Shown here: positions 32,446 to 42,386 of the stretch, one piece after another
Numbering within the stretch: position 1 is the first letter of the stretch
Layout of the letters: every line of letters begins with the position of its first letter
Source: Ardenticatenia bacterium
GTDB taxonomy: Bacteria; Chloroflexota; Anaerolineae; Ardenticatenales; Ardenticatenaceae
NCBI GenBank assembly: GCA_030949995.1
Contig: JAUZRY010000002.1
Span: 1-64,000, forward strand
DNA length: 64,000 nt
Reading direction: 5' to 3'
Notes under the pieces: generated by a model
The model's database searches: none
What the model was told of the DNA's origin: nothing
The model's input: the letters and a program-made list of their open reading frames with translations, nothing else
Position numbers and translations under genes: made by a program

Positions 32446-33363
32446 CTAGCTTCGCCGTTCGGCCACGCGCAGCTTGGCACTGCGGGCCCGCGGATTTCGT
32501 CGCACCTCCTCGGCAGAGGGCGTGACGGGTTTCCGAGTGATCACGCGCAACTGTGCCCTGTGCCCACACTGACAAGTGAGCACGTGGGGCGGGCAGAGAC
32601 AATCAGCAGCCTCGCGCCTGAAAAAGTGCTTCACGAGCCGGTCCTCGAGCGAGTGGAAGCTGATCACAGCCAGCCTGCCACCCGGCCGGAGCAGGGCAAC
32701 GGCCTGGGGAAGGGCTGCCTCCAGAGCGCCCAGCTCATCGTTGACGGCGATGCGCAGGGCCTGAAAAGTGCGGGTGGCCGGGTGCCGGCGTGTTCTCCGT
32801 CGACGCCCCACTGTGCGCTCGATCAGCTCACCTAGCTCCCGGGCCGTGCGGATGGGACGGTGACGCACGATAGCCCGGGCAATGCGCCGGGCAAATCGTT
32901 CCTCCCCGTACTCGGCAATCAGATAGGCCAACTCGTCCTCCGACAACCCGTTGACCAAGTCGGCAGCAGTCATGGAATCCGCAGGATCGAAACGCATGTC
33001 GAGGGGGGCGTCGGCGTGGAAGGAGAAACCTCGCCGGGCGTCCTCAAGTTGGAGGGACGAGTAGCCCAAGTCGAGCAGAATGCCGTCTACGCCTGTAAAG
33101 GTGTGTGTTCGGGCTAAACGGCCCAGTTCACGAAAGGAACCGTGGACAAGCGTGACCCGAGAGCCAAAGGGGGCCAGCCGTTCGGAAGCCACCTTCAGGG
33201 CCGCCGGGTCTCGGTCAATCCCCAGAAGCTGGCCGTTCGGCGCCGAGCGCTCCAGGATCGCCTCGGCGTGACCGCCACCGCCCACTGTGGCATCGATGTA
33301 ACGTCCGCCGGCACGTGGCTCCAAGTGAGCCACGACCTCTTCACACAAAACGGGAATGTGCAT
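32446..33363 (-). CDS. rsmH: 16S rRNA (cytosine1402-N4)-methyltransferase
   Basis: [61 protein letters not shown]. Confidence 0.97.
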   Translation of the reverse strand: MHIPVLCEEVVAHLEPRAGGRYIDATVGGGGHAEAILERSAPNGQLLGIDRDPAALKVASERLAPFGSRVTLVHGSFRELGRLARTHTFTGVDGILLDLGYSSLQLEDARRGFSFHADAPLDMRFDPADSMTAADLVNGLSEDELAYLIAEYGEERFARRIARAIVRHRPIRTARELGELIERTVGRRRRTRRHPATRTFQALRIAVNDELGALEAALPQAVALLRPGGRLAVISFHSLEDRLVKHFFRREAADCLCPPHVLTCQCGHRAQLRVITRKPVTPSAEEVRRNPRARSAKLRVAERRS

Positions 33364-33802
33364 CAGATGCCAAGTCGCCTAGCTCCTCGGCGATGGCCAC
33401 CATGTTGGCCATTTGCTCTTCCTTGAACGCCTGCCACGCTTCGGGCGACCAGATCTCAATGCGGTCGCCCACCCCGGCGATCACCGCCTCGTTGGACAAA
33501 TTGGCGTACTGGCGCAAGTTCTCAGGGATGAGCACCCGCCCCTGACGGTCGAGCGCGCCCTCGAACGCCTGGGAGAAGAAAAAGCGCGTAATCGTGCGCG
33601 CGTTGGCTGACCCGGAGGGGAGTGAGGCCAGCTTCGCCGCAAAGCGCTCCCACCCGTCCCGGGTAAATCCCCACAGGCAGTGGTCCAGCCCAACGGTGAG
33701 GATGATGCCCGCGTCAAAGGCGTGGCGCAGGCGGGCCGGGATGGTGAGACGCCCCTTATCGTCAACGCTATAGGTGTACTCGCCGACGAAGCCAATGGAC
33801 AC
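33341..33802 (-). CDS. mraZ: Transcriptional regulator MraZ
   Basis: [41 protein letters not shown]. Confidence 0.95.
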   Translation of the reverse strand: MSIGFVGEYTYSVDDKGRLTIPARLRHAFDAGIILTVGLDHCLWGFTRDGWERFAAKLASLPSGSANARTITRFFFSQAFEGALDRQGRVLIPENLRQYANLSNEAVIAGVGDRIEIWSPEAWQAFKEEQMANMVAIAEELGDLASDAHSRFV

Positions 33803-33867
33803 TTGAACACCTGTTCTATGCTGTTCCCCACGAAGCTGTCTTCCGGGGGGTATGTGCGGGATGAATT

Positions 33868-33930
33868 CCCCACTTTCCCCCACTATCCCCCACTCGCTCC
33901 CATTGTACATGACATGTTTCAGGATTGCAA
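33868..33930 (-). promoter_or_regulatory. mraZ/dcw promoter TTGCAA-N17-TACAAT followed by MraZ box (four TGGGR repeats, 10-bp period)
   Basis: Minus strand TGGGAGCGAG TGGGGGATAG TGGGGGAAAG TGGGG at 33902-33868. Confidence 0.92.
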
Positions 33931-33997
33931 GTGGTCATGGGCGGAAAACGGAAATTTTAAGATTCATGAACAGAATGCCATCTTGTGGGGGAGAGGG

Positions 33998-34310
33998 CTA
34001 CTGGTGTTGCTCGCAGTGAGGGCACCGGGTGGGGTTGTCGAGAGGCGTGAGACTTGCTGCGCAGACGGCGAAGACGTGCACGCGAGGGAAGAGGCCGAAC
34101 CGGCGAACCACTTCGCCTTCCAGGACGAGCTCGCGGCAGGTGCTCTCCTCCAGGAGCTTGGGCACCGGACACGTGCGACAGAGCTTGAGGCTCCACAGCT
34201 TCACCGTACCCACTGCGTCGAAGAAGGCGACATTCCATGCGTTCACGGCCGCGGAAGTAGTCGTAGTGGAAGAACCGACACTGAGGAAACCGGCGCTGAT
34301 CTGCCGCCAT
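33998..34310 (-). CDS. Small Cys-containing hypothetical protein, frameshifted near 34240
   Basis: MAADQRRFPQCRFFHYDYFRGRE then NAWNVAFFDAVGTVKLWSLKLCRTCPVPKLL...CAASLTPLDNPTRCPHCEQHQ. Confidence 0.6.
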
Positions 34311-34489
34311 GGTTGGGGGTATCCTCCTTAACCAGATTGTGCTCAGGATGTAAATATTGTAGCCCTGAGCCCTGATTTTCCCAAATGGGAGCGGACAGAT
34401 GAGGATATTTGGCCGGCCTAGGCGATTTGAAGTAGAATGAAGAAAATGCCGGAGCGGAGTGTCGCCAGGCAAAGCGGACGAGCAAGGCC

Positions 34490-36595
34490 ATGCCCTTCAC
34501 CCGCCGGCAGTTGCTCAAGTTCATACCGGCCGGCACGCTGGCCGCACTGGCGTCTGCCTGTCGTCAGGGGCAGCCCAGCCCTCCGACGCCTACGGCAACG
34601 CCACCGGCGCCCTCGCCGGAGCCGGTGGCGCGGGCGTTCTTGCAGTCGTGGGAGGCCGACAATTTCGATGCCATGTATGCGCTCCTAGCCACCCCCACCC
34701 GCCAAGTCATTGAGCGCAATGCCTTCGAGGCGGTCTACCGCGCTCTCTTCCGGGAGGCCCGGGTGCATGCCTTCGAGACGGAATTGGTGGCGGCCGGCCG
34801 GCTGAGCGCGGACGAGGCCGGGGCCGACTTCGACGTGGTCTACCACACCCGCCTAACCGGTTCCTTAACGTTTCGCCCACGCCTCTGGATGCAGCTCGAG
34901 GGTGGAGAATGGCATCACGTGGACTCCAGCCGCCATCATTCCGGAGCTGGGCGAGACGAACGTGCTCAAGCTCTTCCCCCGCGTGCCCCCGCGAGGTGTC
35001 ATCTACGCCCAAGACCGGGTGATCTTGGCCACCCACGGTGTGGTGGTGACAGTCGGCGTGGTGCCCGGGCAAATCGAGGACGAGGCCACTGTGTTGGCCA
35101 CACTGAGCCGCCTGTTGGAGCGTTCACCTGATGAGATCGCGGCCCGATATACGCCGGCCAGCCGGCCGACTGGTTTATTCCCGTGGGACTGATCTCAGCG
35201 GAGGTGGCCCAGGCGAATTACGATCTCCTGGCACAACTTGCGGGCATCCAGATGCGCGAACAGGCTGCCCGCGCCTACCCTCAGGGGGAACGGGCCAGCC
35301 ACGTGGTGGGCTACGTGGGTCCCATCAGCGCCGAGGAGCTCGCCGCTTGGGCCGACCAAGGGTACGAGGAAACGGATTTGGTGGGCAAGTTGGGCGTGGA
35401 GCGGGCGGCTGAGCCGCTCTTGGCCGGCCGGAAGGGGGGACGGCTGGTGGTGCTCTCACCAGAGGGGGCAGAGGTGAGCACGCTGGCCGACGTGCCGGCC
35501 GAGCAGAGCCGCAACGTGCACATCACGCTGGACATGGCCCTCCAGGAGCAGGCGGAAGCGCTCTTGGGCAATCGACTGGGAAGCGTGGTGGCGTTGGAAG
35601 TACCGAGCGGGCGCGCACTGGCCCTCGCCAGCTTTCCTCGATTTGACCCCAATGCCGTGGCCAACTTGTTGAGCCCTCAGGAGCGGTTGACCGTTGCCGG
35701 CAGGCCGGATCGGCCGCTGGTGAACCGGGCCACCCAAGGACTGTACCCCTGTGGCTCGGTGTTCAAGATTGTCACCATGTTGGCAGCACTGGAGACCGGT
35801 CTGTTCACCCCTCAGAGCACGTTCACGTGTACGGGAGTGTGGACACGTTTGGGCATCCCCATGTGGTGTTGGAAACGGGACGGCCACGGAGTGATCGACC
35901 TCTTCAACGGCCTGATCGAGTCGTGTGACGTGGTGTTCTACGAGGTGGGATTGGCCCTCTACAACCGTGATCCCACATTGCTCCAGAGCTTTGCCCGCCG
36001 CATGGGCTTCGGCGCGCCCACGGGCATCGAGGTGGACGAGGAGGCGGGATTGGTGCCGGACGACAAGTGGAAGCGGGCCCAAGTAGGCGTGGGGTGGACC
36101 CCGGGCGACACGGTGAACATGGCCATTGGCCAGGGATTCCTGTTGGTCACGCCTTTGCAGGTGGCCCACATGATGGTCACGGTGGCCTCTGGGGGCACGA
36201 TGTACCGCCCTACCCTCTTGGCCATGGCTGAAGATGTGACCAACCAGGCCAACACGAGATCCTATCAGCCCGACATTGTGGGCACACTCGACGTGAGTTC
36301 TCGCACGATGGAGACAGTGCGGGCGGCGTTGGCCCGGGTAACACGGCCGCCTCGTGGTACAGCTAGCTTTGTGTTCCGCGATTTTCCCATACCTGTGGCC
36401 GGCAAAACAGGCACGGCCGAGGCGCCCGGGGAGAATCCCCACGCGTGGTTCGCGGCCTACGCGCCCGCCAACCGACCCGAAGTGGCAGTGGTGGCCATGT
36501 TGGAGAACGCTGGCGAGGGATCAGGTGTGGCTGCACCGGTGGTGCGCGATGTGTTGGCCGCCTACTTTGGCCTTGACGTCTCCGATGAGACGTAA
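34490..36595 (+). CDS. Penicillin-binding protein with NTF2-like N-terminal domain, putative lipoprotein, two frameshifts (~34920 and ~35180)
   Basis: Lipobox LASAC; GLYPCGSVFKIVTMLAALE; PVAGKTGTAEAPGENPHAWFAAYAP. Confidence 0.88.
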
Positions 36596-36719
36596 GCTTA
36601 TAGCCCCATCCAGGATGCAACATAGGTCTAAAGTGCCGCGTAGAAGAGGGCACATATACACTCGCCAGACGGAAAGATGAGCGAATCGGTTCAACCGCAT
36701 ACATCGAGGAGGAGGGTCC

Positions 36720-37409
36720 ATGGCATCGTTGAACATCGGCAGAGCGTTCCGGTTTTCCTTTGACGACGAGAATTGGGTGGTCAAAATTCTCATCGGGGGC
36801 GTGATCTCGCTCCTCTCCGTCTTCCTTGTGCCAATTCCCCTGCTCGTGGGCTACTACGTGGAGGTCATTGAGCGCACTGCCCGGGAGGAAGATGTGCCTT
36901 TGCCCGAGTGGGGAGAGATGGGACAGCTCTTCCGACGAGGCCTGACGGTCACGGTGGGATATCTCATCTACACGTTGCCCTTGGTGCTCTTCGTGTGCTG
37001 TCTGATCTTGCTCACCACAGCGGCTGGCGACGGTGAAGGTGTATCCGGGCTCGTGGGGGTCGTCCTCTTGTGTTTCTACTGCCTGGTGATCCTCTACAGT
37101 CTCTTCATAGCGTTCTGGTTGCCTGCGGCCACAGTGCGCTATTTGGAAACTGATCAACTGAGCGGCATGTTCCAATTCGGCACGATCTGGCAATTCGTCC
37201 AGAGGAACATAGGACACTACTTGACAGTTATCTTCCTCTCCCTCGGGGCCAGCCTCGTCGCCACGGTCGCGGGAAGCATCACTTGTGGCATCTTGAGTCC
37301 GTGGACTTCCTTCTGGGCCTCCTTGGTGGGCACCCACTTATTGGGCCAGTATTGGCGCCTTTACCGTCCGCCCACGGAACCGGAGGCCGTGATTACCCCG
37401 GCACCCTAA
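36720..37409 (+). CDS. DUF4013 family membrane protein
   Basis: NIGRAFRFSFDDENWVVKILIGGVISLLSVFLVPIPLLVGYYVEVIERTAREEDVPLPEW. Confidence 0.85.
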   Translation: MASLNIGRAFRFSFDDENWVVKILIGGVISLLSVFLVPIPLLVGYYVEVIERTAREEDVPLPEWGEMGQLFRRGLTVTVGYLIYTLPLVLFVCCLILLTTAAGDGEGVSGLVGVVLLCFYCLVILYSLFIAFWLPAATVRYLETDQLSGMFQFGTIWQFVQRNIGHYLTVIFLSLGASLVATVAGSITCGILSPWTSFWASLVGTHLLGQYWRLYRPPTEPEAVITPAP

Positions 37410-37413
37410 ACTG

Positions 37414-38532
37414 ACGGTAGTTACCCCCCTTTGGTAGTGATAATGCTTGAAGGTCAAGAATTCTTCCCAACTCCAGACATGATCGGTCAAGCCGATGGCC
37501 ATGGCCGGCGTCCGCCGTCGATAGCGCTGCCCATTGGGCAGGCCCTCGGCCGGCTCCCGCAACGCCGGATGCGGTCGCAGCCAGTTGTGTTCGAACAAAC
37601 ACAGTGTCACCGGCGCATCCCAGGTCCGGGTGTCCTTAGCAAAGGCATGTGTTTTGCGCGTCAAGGCATTCAACCGGTCGCGCCACACGCCGTTCAGCCG
37701 TTCCACATGCACCAGATACGGACATGTCACCGGTTCCCCCAACACCGTGCCTCCCTCGACGCCCACCACCCGGCCTTGACGCCGTTGCTTGACGACCTAG
37801 GTCAATCCCACCCCCCGGCGTGGGCACCAACCGCGGGCGACCACGCCGCCCGGTGCGCTGCGGATCGCGGTACGTGCGGCGGATCTCCCGCGCGTACACC
37901 GCCCGTCCATCGCTGATCCAGGGTACGCCGGCTTGCTGATGGGTGCGTTGTCGCGTCTGACGCACCACCTCTGGCGCCGCTTCCTCCTCCGAACGGGCAA
38001 AGGACCAGGCCACCACAAAACGGGTGGGCCGATCTTGACGCACACATCCCCAGCGCGGGCCCACCCTGCCCGGCGTGTCCGCGGCGTCCCCAGCATCGGG
38101 CTGCTTTTTTGACAAAGGACCAGAAGGCATCCACGTCCACCTCGCTGAGGTGGAGCTCATGCACCAGGGCCTCGGTGATCGCTTCGGCCTGTTGGGCCGC
38201 AGCACGCAGCCAACGGCCAATGGTTTCCACCTTGTGGCCGGTGATCTCCGCGGCGGCACTGAGGCTGCCGCGGCGCATCACGATCAACAGGGTGCGCGCC
38301 ACTTCGGCCGGCGGGTGCGCAAGCGATCCATGGCCGTGCCGAAGGTGGGACCGAAGGAACGTCGGCACGCCAGGCAGACCCGGCGCGGTTTGCCGTCTTT
38401 ACTGCCGTTGCGGTTCACTTCGGTGGCACCGCAACGGGGACAGGGAGGATTCTCCGGCGAACGTTTGCGTGGCATCCTCTCACCTCCTGTCCCAATGATA
38501 CCATAACCACTACTTGATGGAGTGATTACCGT
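37414..38532 (-). mobile_element. IS1-like insertion sequence with frame-disrupted transposase
   Basis: Zn-ribbon CPRCGATEVNRNGSKDGKPRRVCLACRRSF; VDAFWSFVKK; VERLNGVWRDRLNALTRKTHAFAKDTRTW; imperfect ends ACGGTAGTTAC / ACGGTAATCAC. Confidence 0.75.
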
Positions 38533-38552
38533 AGAGTCTGTGCTACCTTGAT

Positions 38553-39140
38553 ATGACAAGAACAGATCAATCTAAACCACGAGCATTTGTTCGGAAGATA
38601 CTACTTCTACTGGCATTGCTATCTTCTCCATTTCTTTGTTTTGGATGTGCCATGTTGCTGGAGTTTATACCTCCATCCATCGTACCCCCAGCGGTGGACT
38701 TTGGGGTAAATCTGTTTGACGCCACGGCGATCGTTGAAAACAGGTCTGGAGAAACTTTGTACATTACCCCAATCACTACTACGCCTGGGCGACCAAAAGT
38801 AATCCCGCAGCTCAAGTCATTCAGGCAACGTGATATTCCGCTTGAGCCGAATCATTCGATCGTGCTAGAGTACGACGCAACGGATAGTGTTCTCGCTGGT
38901 ATTGTGGTCTGCAGGGCAACTGCGGAGTGTCGATTGCTGACGGCGAAAGATTCAGGGGTATATTACGTGGAGGCATTCGACAACCTTACGGAAGTAGAGC
39001 CAAGTTGGCTTGTGGCGATTCAGTCATATCCTCGGTACAATTTCACAACCATAGTGGTTCTGGTGTTATGTTTTGTGCCGATTATGCTGTTTCTGAGCTG
39101 GCTGTATTTGGGTAGGCTGGAAAAAGCACAAGCAGGCTAA
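38553..39140 (+). CDS. Hypothetical membrane/lipoprotein, possible integron cassette ORF
   Basis: LLLLALLSSPFLCFGCAML signal; C-terminal TM; visibly lower GC; stop codon lies inside attC-like R'' box. Confidence 0.6.
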   Translation: MTRTDQSKPRAFVRKILLLLALLSSPFLCFGCAMLLEFIPPSIVPPAVDFGVNLFDATAIVENRSGETLYITPITTTPGRPKVIPQLKSFRQRDIPLEPNHSIVLEYDATDSVLAGIVVCRATAECRLLTAKDSGVYYVEAFDNLTEVEPSWLVAIQSYPRYNFTTIVVLVLCFVPIMLFLSWLYLGRLEKAQAG

Positions 39141-39252
39141 CCACGGCTGCAGCGGACAGCGTCTACGCCGCTCGCGGAAGCGGGCGCGAATTGTAAAGTA
39201 AGTAGCGTGTTAGCGGTGGTGGTCTTGCAATCCCTGAGCCTTTTCGTTAGGC
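39135..39252 (+). other. attC-like integron recombination site
   Basis: R'' GGCTAAC (one mismatch to RYYYAAC), L'' GGCTGCAGCGG, L' CCTGAGCC, R' GTTAGGC (perfect GTTRRRY); extra G in L'' relative to L'. Confidence 0.55.
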
Positions 39253-39489
39253 GCCTGTCTTGTGGCCTTTTGCGGTTACATTTCTGGCCCAAGCCGAACC
39301 GCCTTTCCAATATGAGCGATTGAGAAAAGCCCTGCCTTGGGTTTTAGCGCTTATTTTAAAACCGGCTGCACCCCTCCTACTCAGCAAGGCTTGCCTCAAG
39401 CCTACTCATTTCTGGGACATACCCGTTGCAAATGCGGGGTGCATTTTTCGGCGGTCTGTGCTAAAATTTGAGAAATCCCTTCAGTCCGT

Positions 39490-39664
39490 AAAGTAACTGG
39501 ACTTTGGACAAACGGCCCTCAGCCGTGTCCAGGAGGAAAGAGGCGGGAAGAGGGGAGAAGGGATATAATATTGTGGCTAGGCTTCGCCGAGTCATAGTAT
39601 CCTCCCCCTCTCCCCCTTCTCTCTTCTCCAAGCCACCCGACTTCGTCCAAAGTCCAGAAAGTAA
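39490..39664. mobile_element. MITE-like element 1 (39497-39657) with 13-bp perfect TIR and 7-bp TSD
   Basis: AAAGTAA|CTGGACTTTGGAC ... GTCCAAAGTCCAG|AAAGTAA. Confidence 0.85.
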
Positions 39665-39666
39665 GG

Positions 39667-40779
39667 ATGCTTGATATGGAGCTATTTGAAGCAGTAGAAA
39701 GCGGGAGCATATCAAAAGTTAAAGAACTGATAGAAAAAGGGGTGGATGTGAATGCAACCAAGGGTGGGAGGTGGAGTCTCTTACACGAAGCTGCTTATTG
39801 GGGCCGTAAAAAGATCGCCGAACTTCTCGTAGCTCATGGCGTAAAGATTCATGTCAGAAATCAAGATGGTTTTACGCCCCTACATGTTGCTATCTCCAAG
39901 GACCGTATGGATATGGTGCAGTGGCTTGTAGAACAAGGAGCAAACATTCATACCAGAGATAAAATTGGGTGGACGTCTTTACACTTCGCTTCTGCAAAAG
40001 GGTATATCACCTGTTTCAGCGATACCAGCGAAAGCCGCTGGATTCCTTTATATGTTCCCCCAAAAGAGCGCATAACTATCATAAGGTTTCTGCTGGAAAA
40101 AGGAGTGAACATCAACGCGCGAAGCAACGATGGACTAACACCTTTATACATAGCAGTCCTGCACGGTCATACCGAAGTTGTAAAATATCTTATAGAGCAG
40201 GGCGCCGATATCCATATAAGCGATAAAGATGGCGATACTCTCTTACACGCCGCTTCTCGAGCAGTCTATAACAGCGATGCGGAAGCAAAAGCAACCATCG
40301 CTTTGCTGGTCGAGAAAGGCGTAGATGTCAACGCAAGGAATACCCACGGTTGGACACCCTTACATTACGCCGCCCTTCGGAGGACACAACCGAATCATAA
40401 AGCAGTTGTAGAGGAGCTTATCCAGCAAGGCGCCGATGTCAACGCAAAAGATGCCCATGGCGAAACGCCTTTGCACAAAGCAGCAGAGAATTGTGATGAC
40501 GTTGTCGTGGGACTGCTCATCCAAAACGGCGCCGATGTGAATGCAAGAGATGAAAGTGGGGAGACGCCTTTGCACAAAGTGCTTAGCGTAGACGCGCGGT
40601 TCAATGCAGATTATTGGTACGACGCTCTGAGTCAAAGGGTGATCAGATTGCTCCTATCAAAAGGAGCCGATGTCAATGCCAAAAACAAAAACGGAGAGAC
40701 TCCTTTGGATAGAGCGCTTTCAGAGGGCTCCGAAGAAGCAATCCTATTGATGAGCAGAGAAGGCAAGAAAGAGCCATAG
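39667..40779 (+). CDS. Ankyrin-repeat protein
   Basis: ~10 ANK repeats, e.g. GADVNAKDAHGETPLHKAAENCDDVVVGLLIQNGADVNARDESGETPLHK. Confidence 0.95.
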   Translation: MLDMELFEAVESGSISKVKELIEKGVDVNATKGGRWSLLHEAAYWGRKKIAELLVAHGVKIHVRNQDGFTPLHVAISKDRMDMVQWLVEQGANIHTRDKIGWTSLHFASAKGYITCFSDTSESRWIPLYVPPKERITIIRFLLEKGVNINARSNDGLTPLYIAVLHGHTEVVKYLIEQGADIHISDKDGDTLLHAASRAVYNSDAEAKATIALLVEKGVDVNARNTHGWTPLHYAALRRTQPNHKAVVEELIQQGADVNAKDAHGETPLHKAAENCDDVVVGLLIQNGADVNARDESGETPLHKVLSVDARFNADYWYDALSQRVIRLLLSKGADVNAKNKNGETPLDRALSEGSEEAILLMSREGKKEP

Positions 40780-40834
40780 AGAAAGCCCACTCGGCCAAGA
40801 AACCTCTCCCAGAGAAACATTTCTCAATGAGCAC

Positions 40835-40947
40835 ATCATCTCTGGACTTTTGACTAACTCGATTTGCCCACTACATGTGGTGATTCAGTGCCACAGTAAC
40901 CACTACATGTAGGGGCCAAAGCCAGTTTGTCAAACGTCCAATCATCT
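40835..40947. mobile_element. MITE-like element 2 (40842-40940), near-complete palindrome with related TIR and 7-bp TSD
   Basis: ATCATCT|CTGGACTTTTGAC ... GTCAAACGTCCA|ATCATCT. Confidence 0.75.
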
Positions 40948-40990
40948 AGGACTCTACTGCAAAAACGGCACCTCATCAAGCGGGAAGGAC

Positions 40991-42376
40991 GCGGTGATTA
41001 CCCATAAGTTGGTTGGGGAGGGCCAGGGGCGGGCTGAAGGCCAAGGGCGGGGCCGATAGCCAGGGCTTGCCACACTTTGGCCAATCCCCAAAGCCGCCAG
41101 TAAAGGCCGCTGCGGTCGTTTTGGCGTCCCAATTTGCCTCCCCAGCGCTAAAACCGGCGCACGATAGGCTGGGGCCAACGTCGCAGCGCCCGGAACAGGA
41201 ACAGGACGGCCCAAAGCAGGCACACAAAGAGGCGTTGCATGGTCTCCAGGGAACGCACCAGCAGCGGTTCGATGTTCAGGCCGGCCTCTTGGGCCAGGCG
41301 ATAACTGTGCTCGATGTGACCCCGTAAGCACCGGTCGGCATACACCTGCCGGGCCTGGCGCAGGGTCGTCACCGGACGTCGGGTCAGCAGGCCCACAAGC
41401 CGCTCTTCTTCCTCATCATCGTCCTCACCCGCACTCAAGGGCTCCACTACCACCAGGCTGAGGGGCTCGGTCCCCTCCGGGAGACGCACCCGAAACCAAC
41501 CCACCCGCAGCGTGCGTTGTTCCCGGCGTCCAGCGCGCTGAAACCGGACTTCAAAGGTCCCCTGCCACCAGACCAACTGCATCAACTCCCCGATGGTAAT
41601 GGGCTCCAAGCGGGAGAGCCGTTCATTCCCCACGTCCACCACCCGCTTCCGATGGGCACAGGGCGTGCTGCGGAAACAACGCCCGCGTGGTGCGGATGGC
41701 CCGCCGAAGGTACCGGTTCTGGCTGACAAAATCGGGCGTTTGAGACGAAAACCAGCGCGCATAGGTGTAGGCGGGTTGTTGGCGGTGGACGATGGCGGCG
41801 GTGATGGCCGGATAGCCCCAGGTGAGCCGGGCCTTCCCCCGCCTGTCGGGCGGCCGGCTTTTGTAGATCCGACTCGCCCCTTCCAGGCGCCGGGTATAGG
41901 GCTTCTCAAATGGCACCGGGTCGATGGCCACAATCAACACCTCGGGCTGCGCTTCCGCCACCTCCCGCCGCGCCGCCAGATACAGGCTCTTCGTGATTTG
42001 GTGGGTGGTCACCCGCCGGGAATGGAGCACCCGATACCCCCGTTTGGCCGCTGCCCAGGCCCCTTGCCGGGCCGTCGCCCACATGACGTTGGTCACGTGC
42101 GGGCTTTGCGCCGCCGGCAAACCCTGCACGAAGGCCTTGGCGCGCGCCCGCAGCCGCTTATCCGGCCAGATGCGCACCAAGGGCGCCAGAAACGCCTCCA
42201 ATTCCGCTTCGGCAAATTGCACTGGGAACGCCCCTTGGGGAAACCGGCCGGTTTGTGCTATCTTCTTCATCGGCCTTGCTCCTTGTTTGGTTTTGGGTTG
42301 GGGGGAGGGGGATACCTCTTCCCCTGCTCAGGAGCAAGGCCGTCTTCTCTTCCCCTGAGTTATGGGTAATCACCGC
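40991..42376 (-). mobile_element. IS4-superfamily-like insertion sequence, transposase split by frameshift near 41640
   Basis: Terminal inverted repeats GCGGTGATTACCCATAA(G/C)T at both ends; ORFs 41623-42270 and 41148-41933 with YADRCLRGHIEHSYRLAQEAGL. Confidence 0.8.
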
Positions 42377-42386
42377 CCTTGAACTC

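Noticed and set aside
39192-39201. TAAAGTAAG inside the attC-like site as another copy of the MITE 1 TSD
   Set aside because: A short AT-rich match without adjacent TIR; likely coincidence
39260-39496. 78-aa ORF upstream of MITE 1
   Set aside because: No convincing start or RBS, runs into the TSD, and contains a hairpin plus T-run (AAATGC-GGGGT-GCATTTTT); more likely intergenic
39497-40940. Ankyrin gene mobilised as one composite transposon by the two MITEs
   Set aside because: Each element has its own distinct TSD (AAAGTAA and ATCATCT), indicating two independent insertions and not a single composite event
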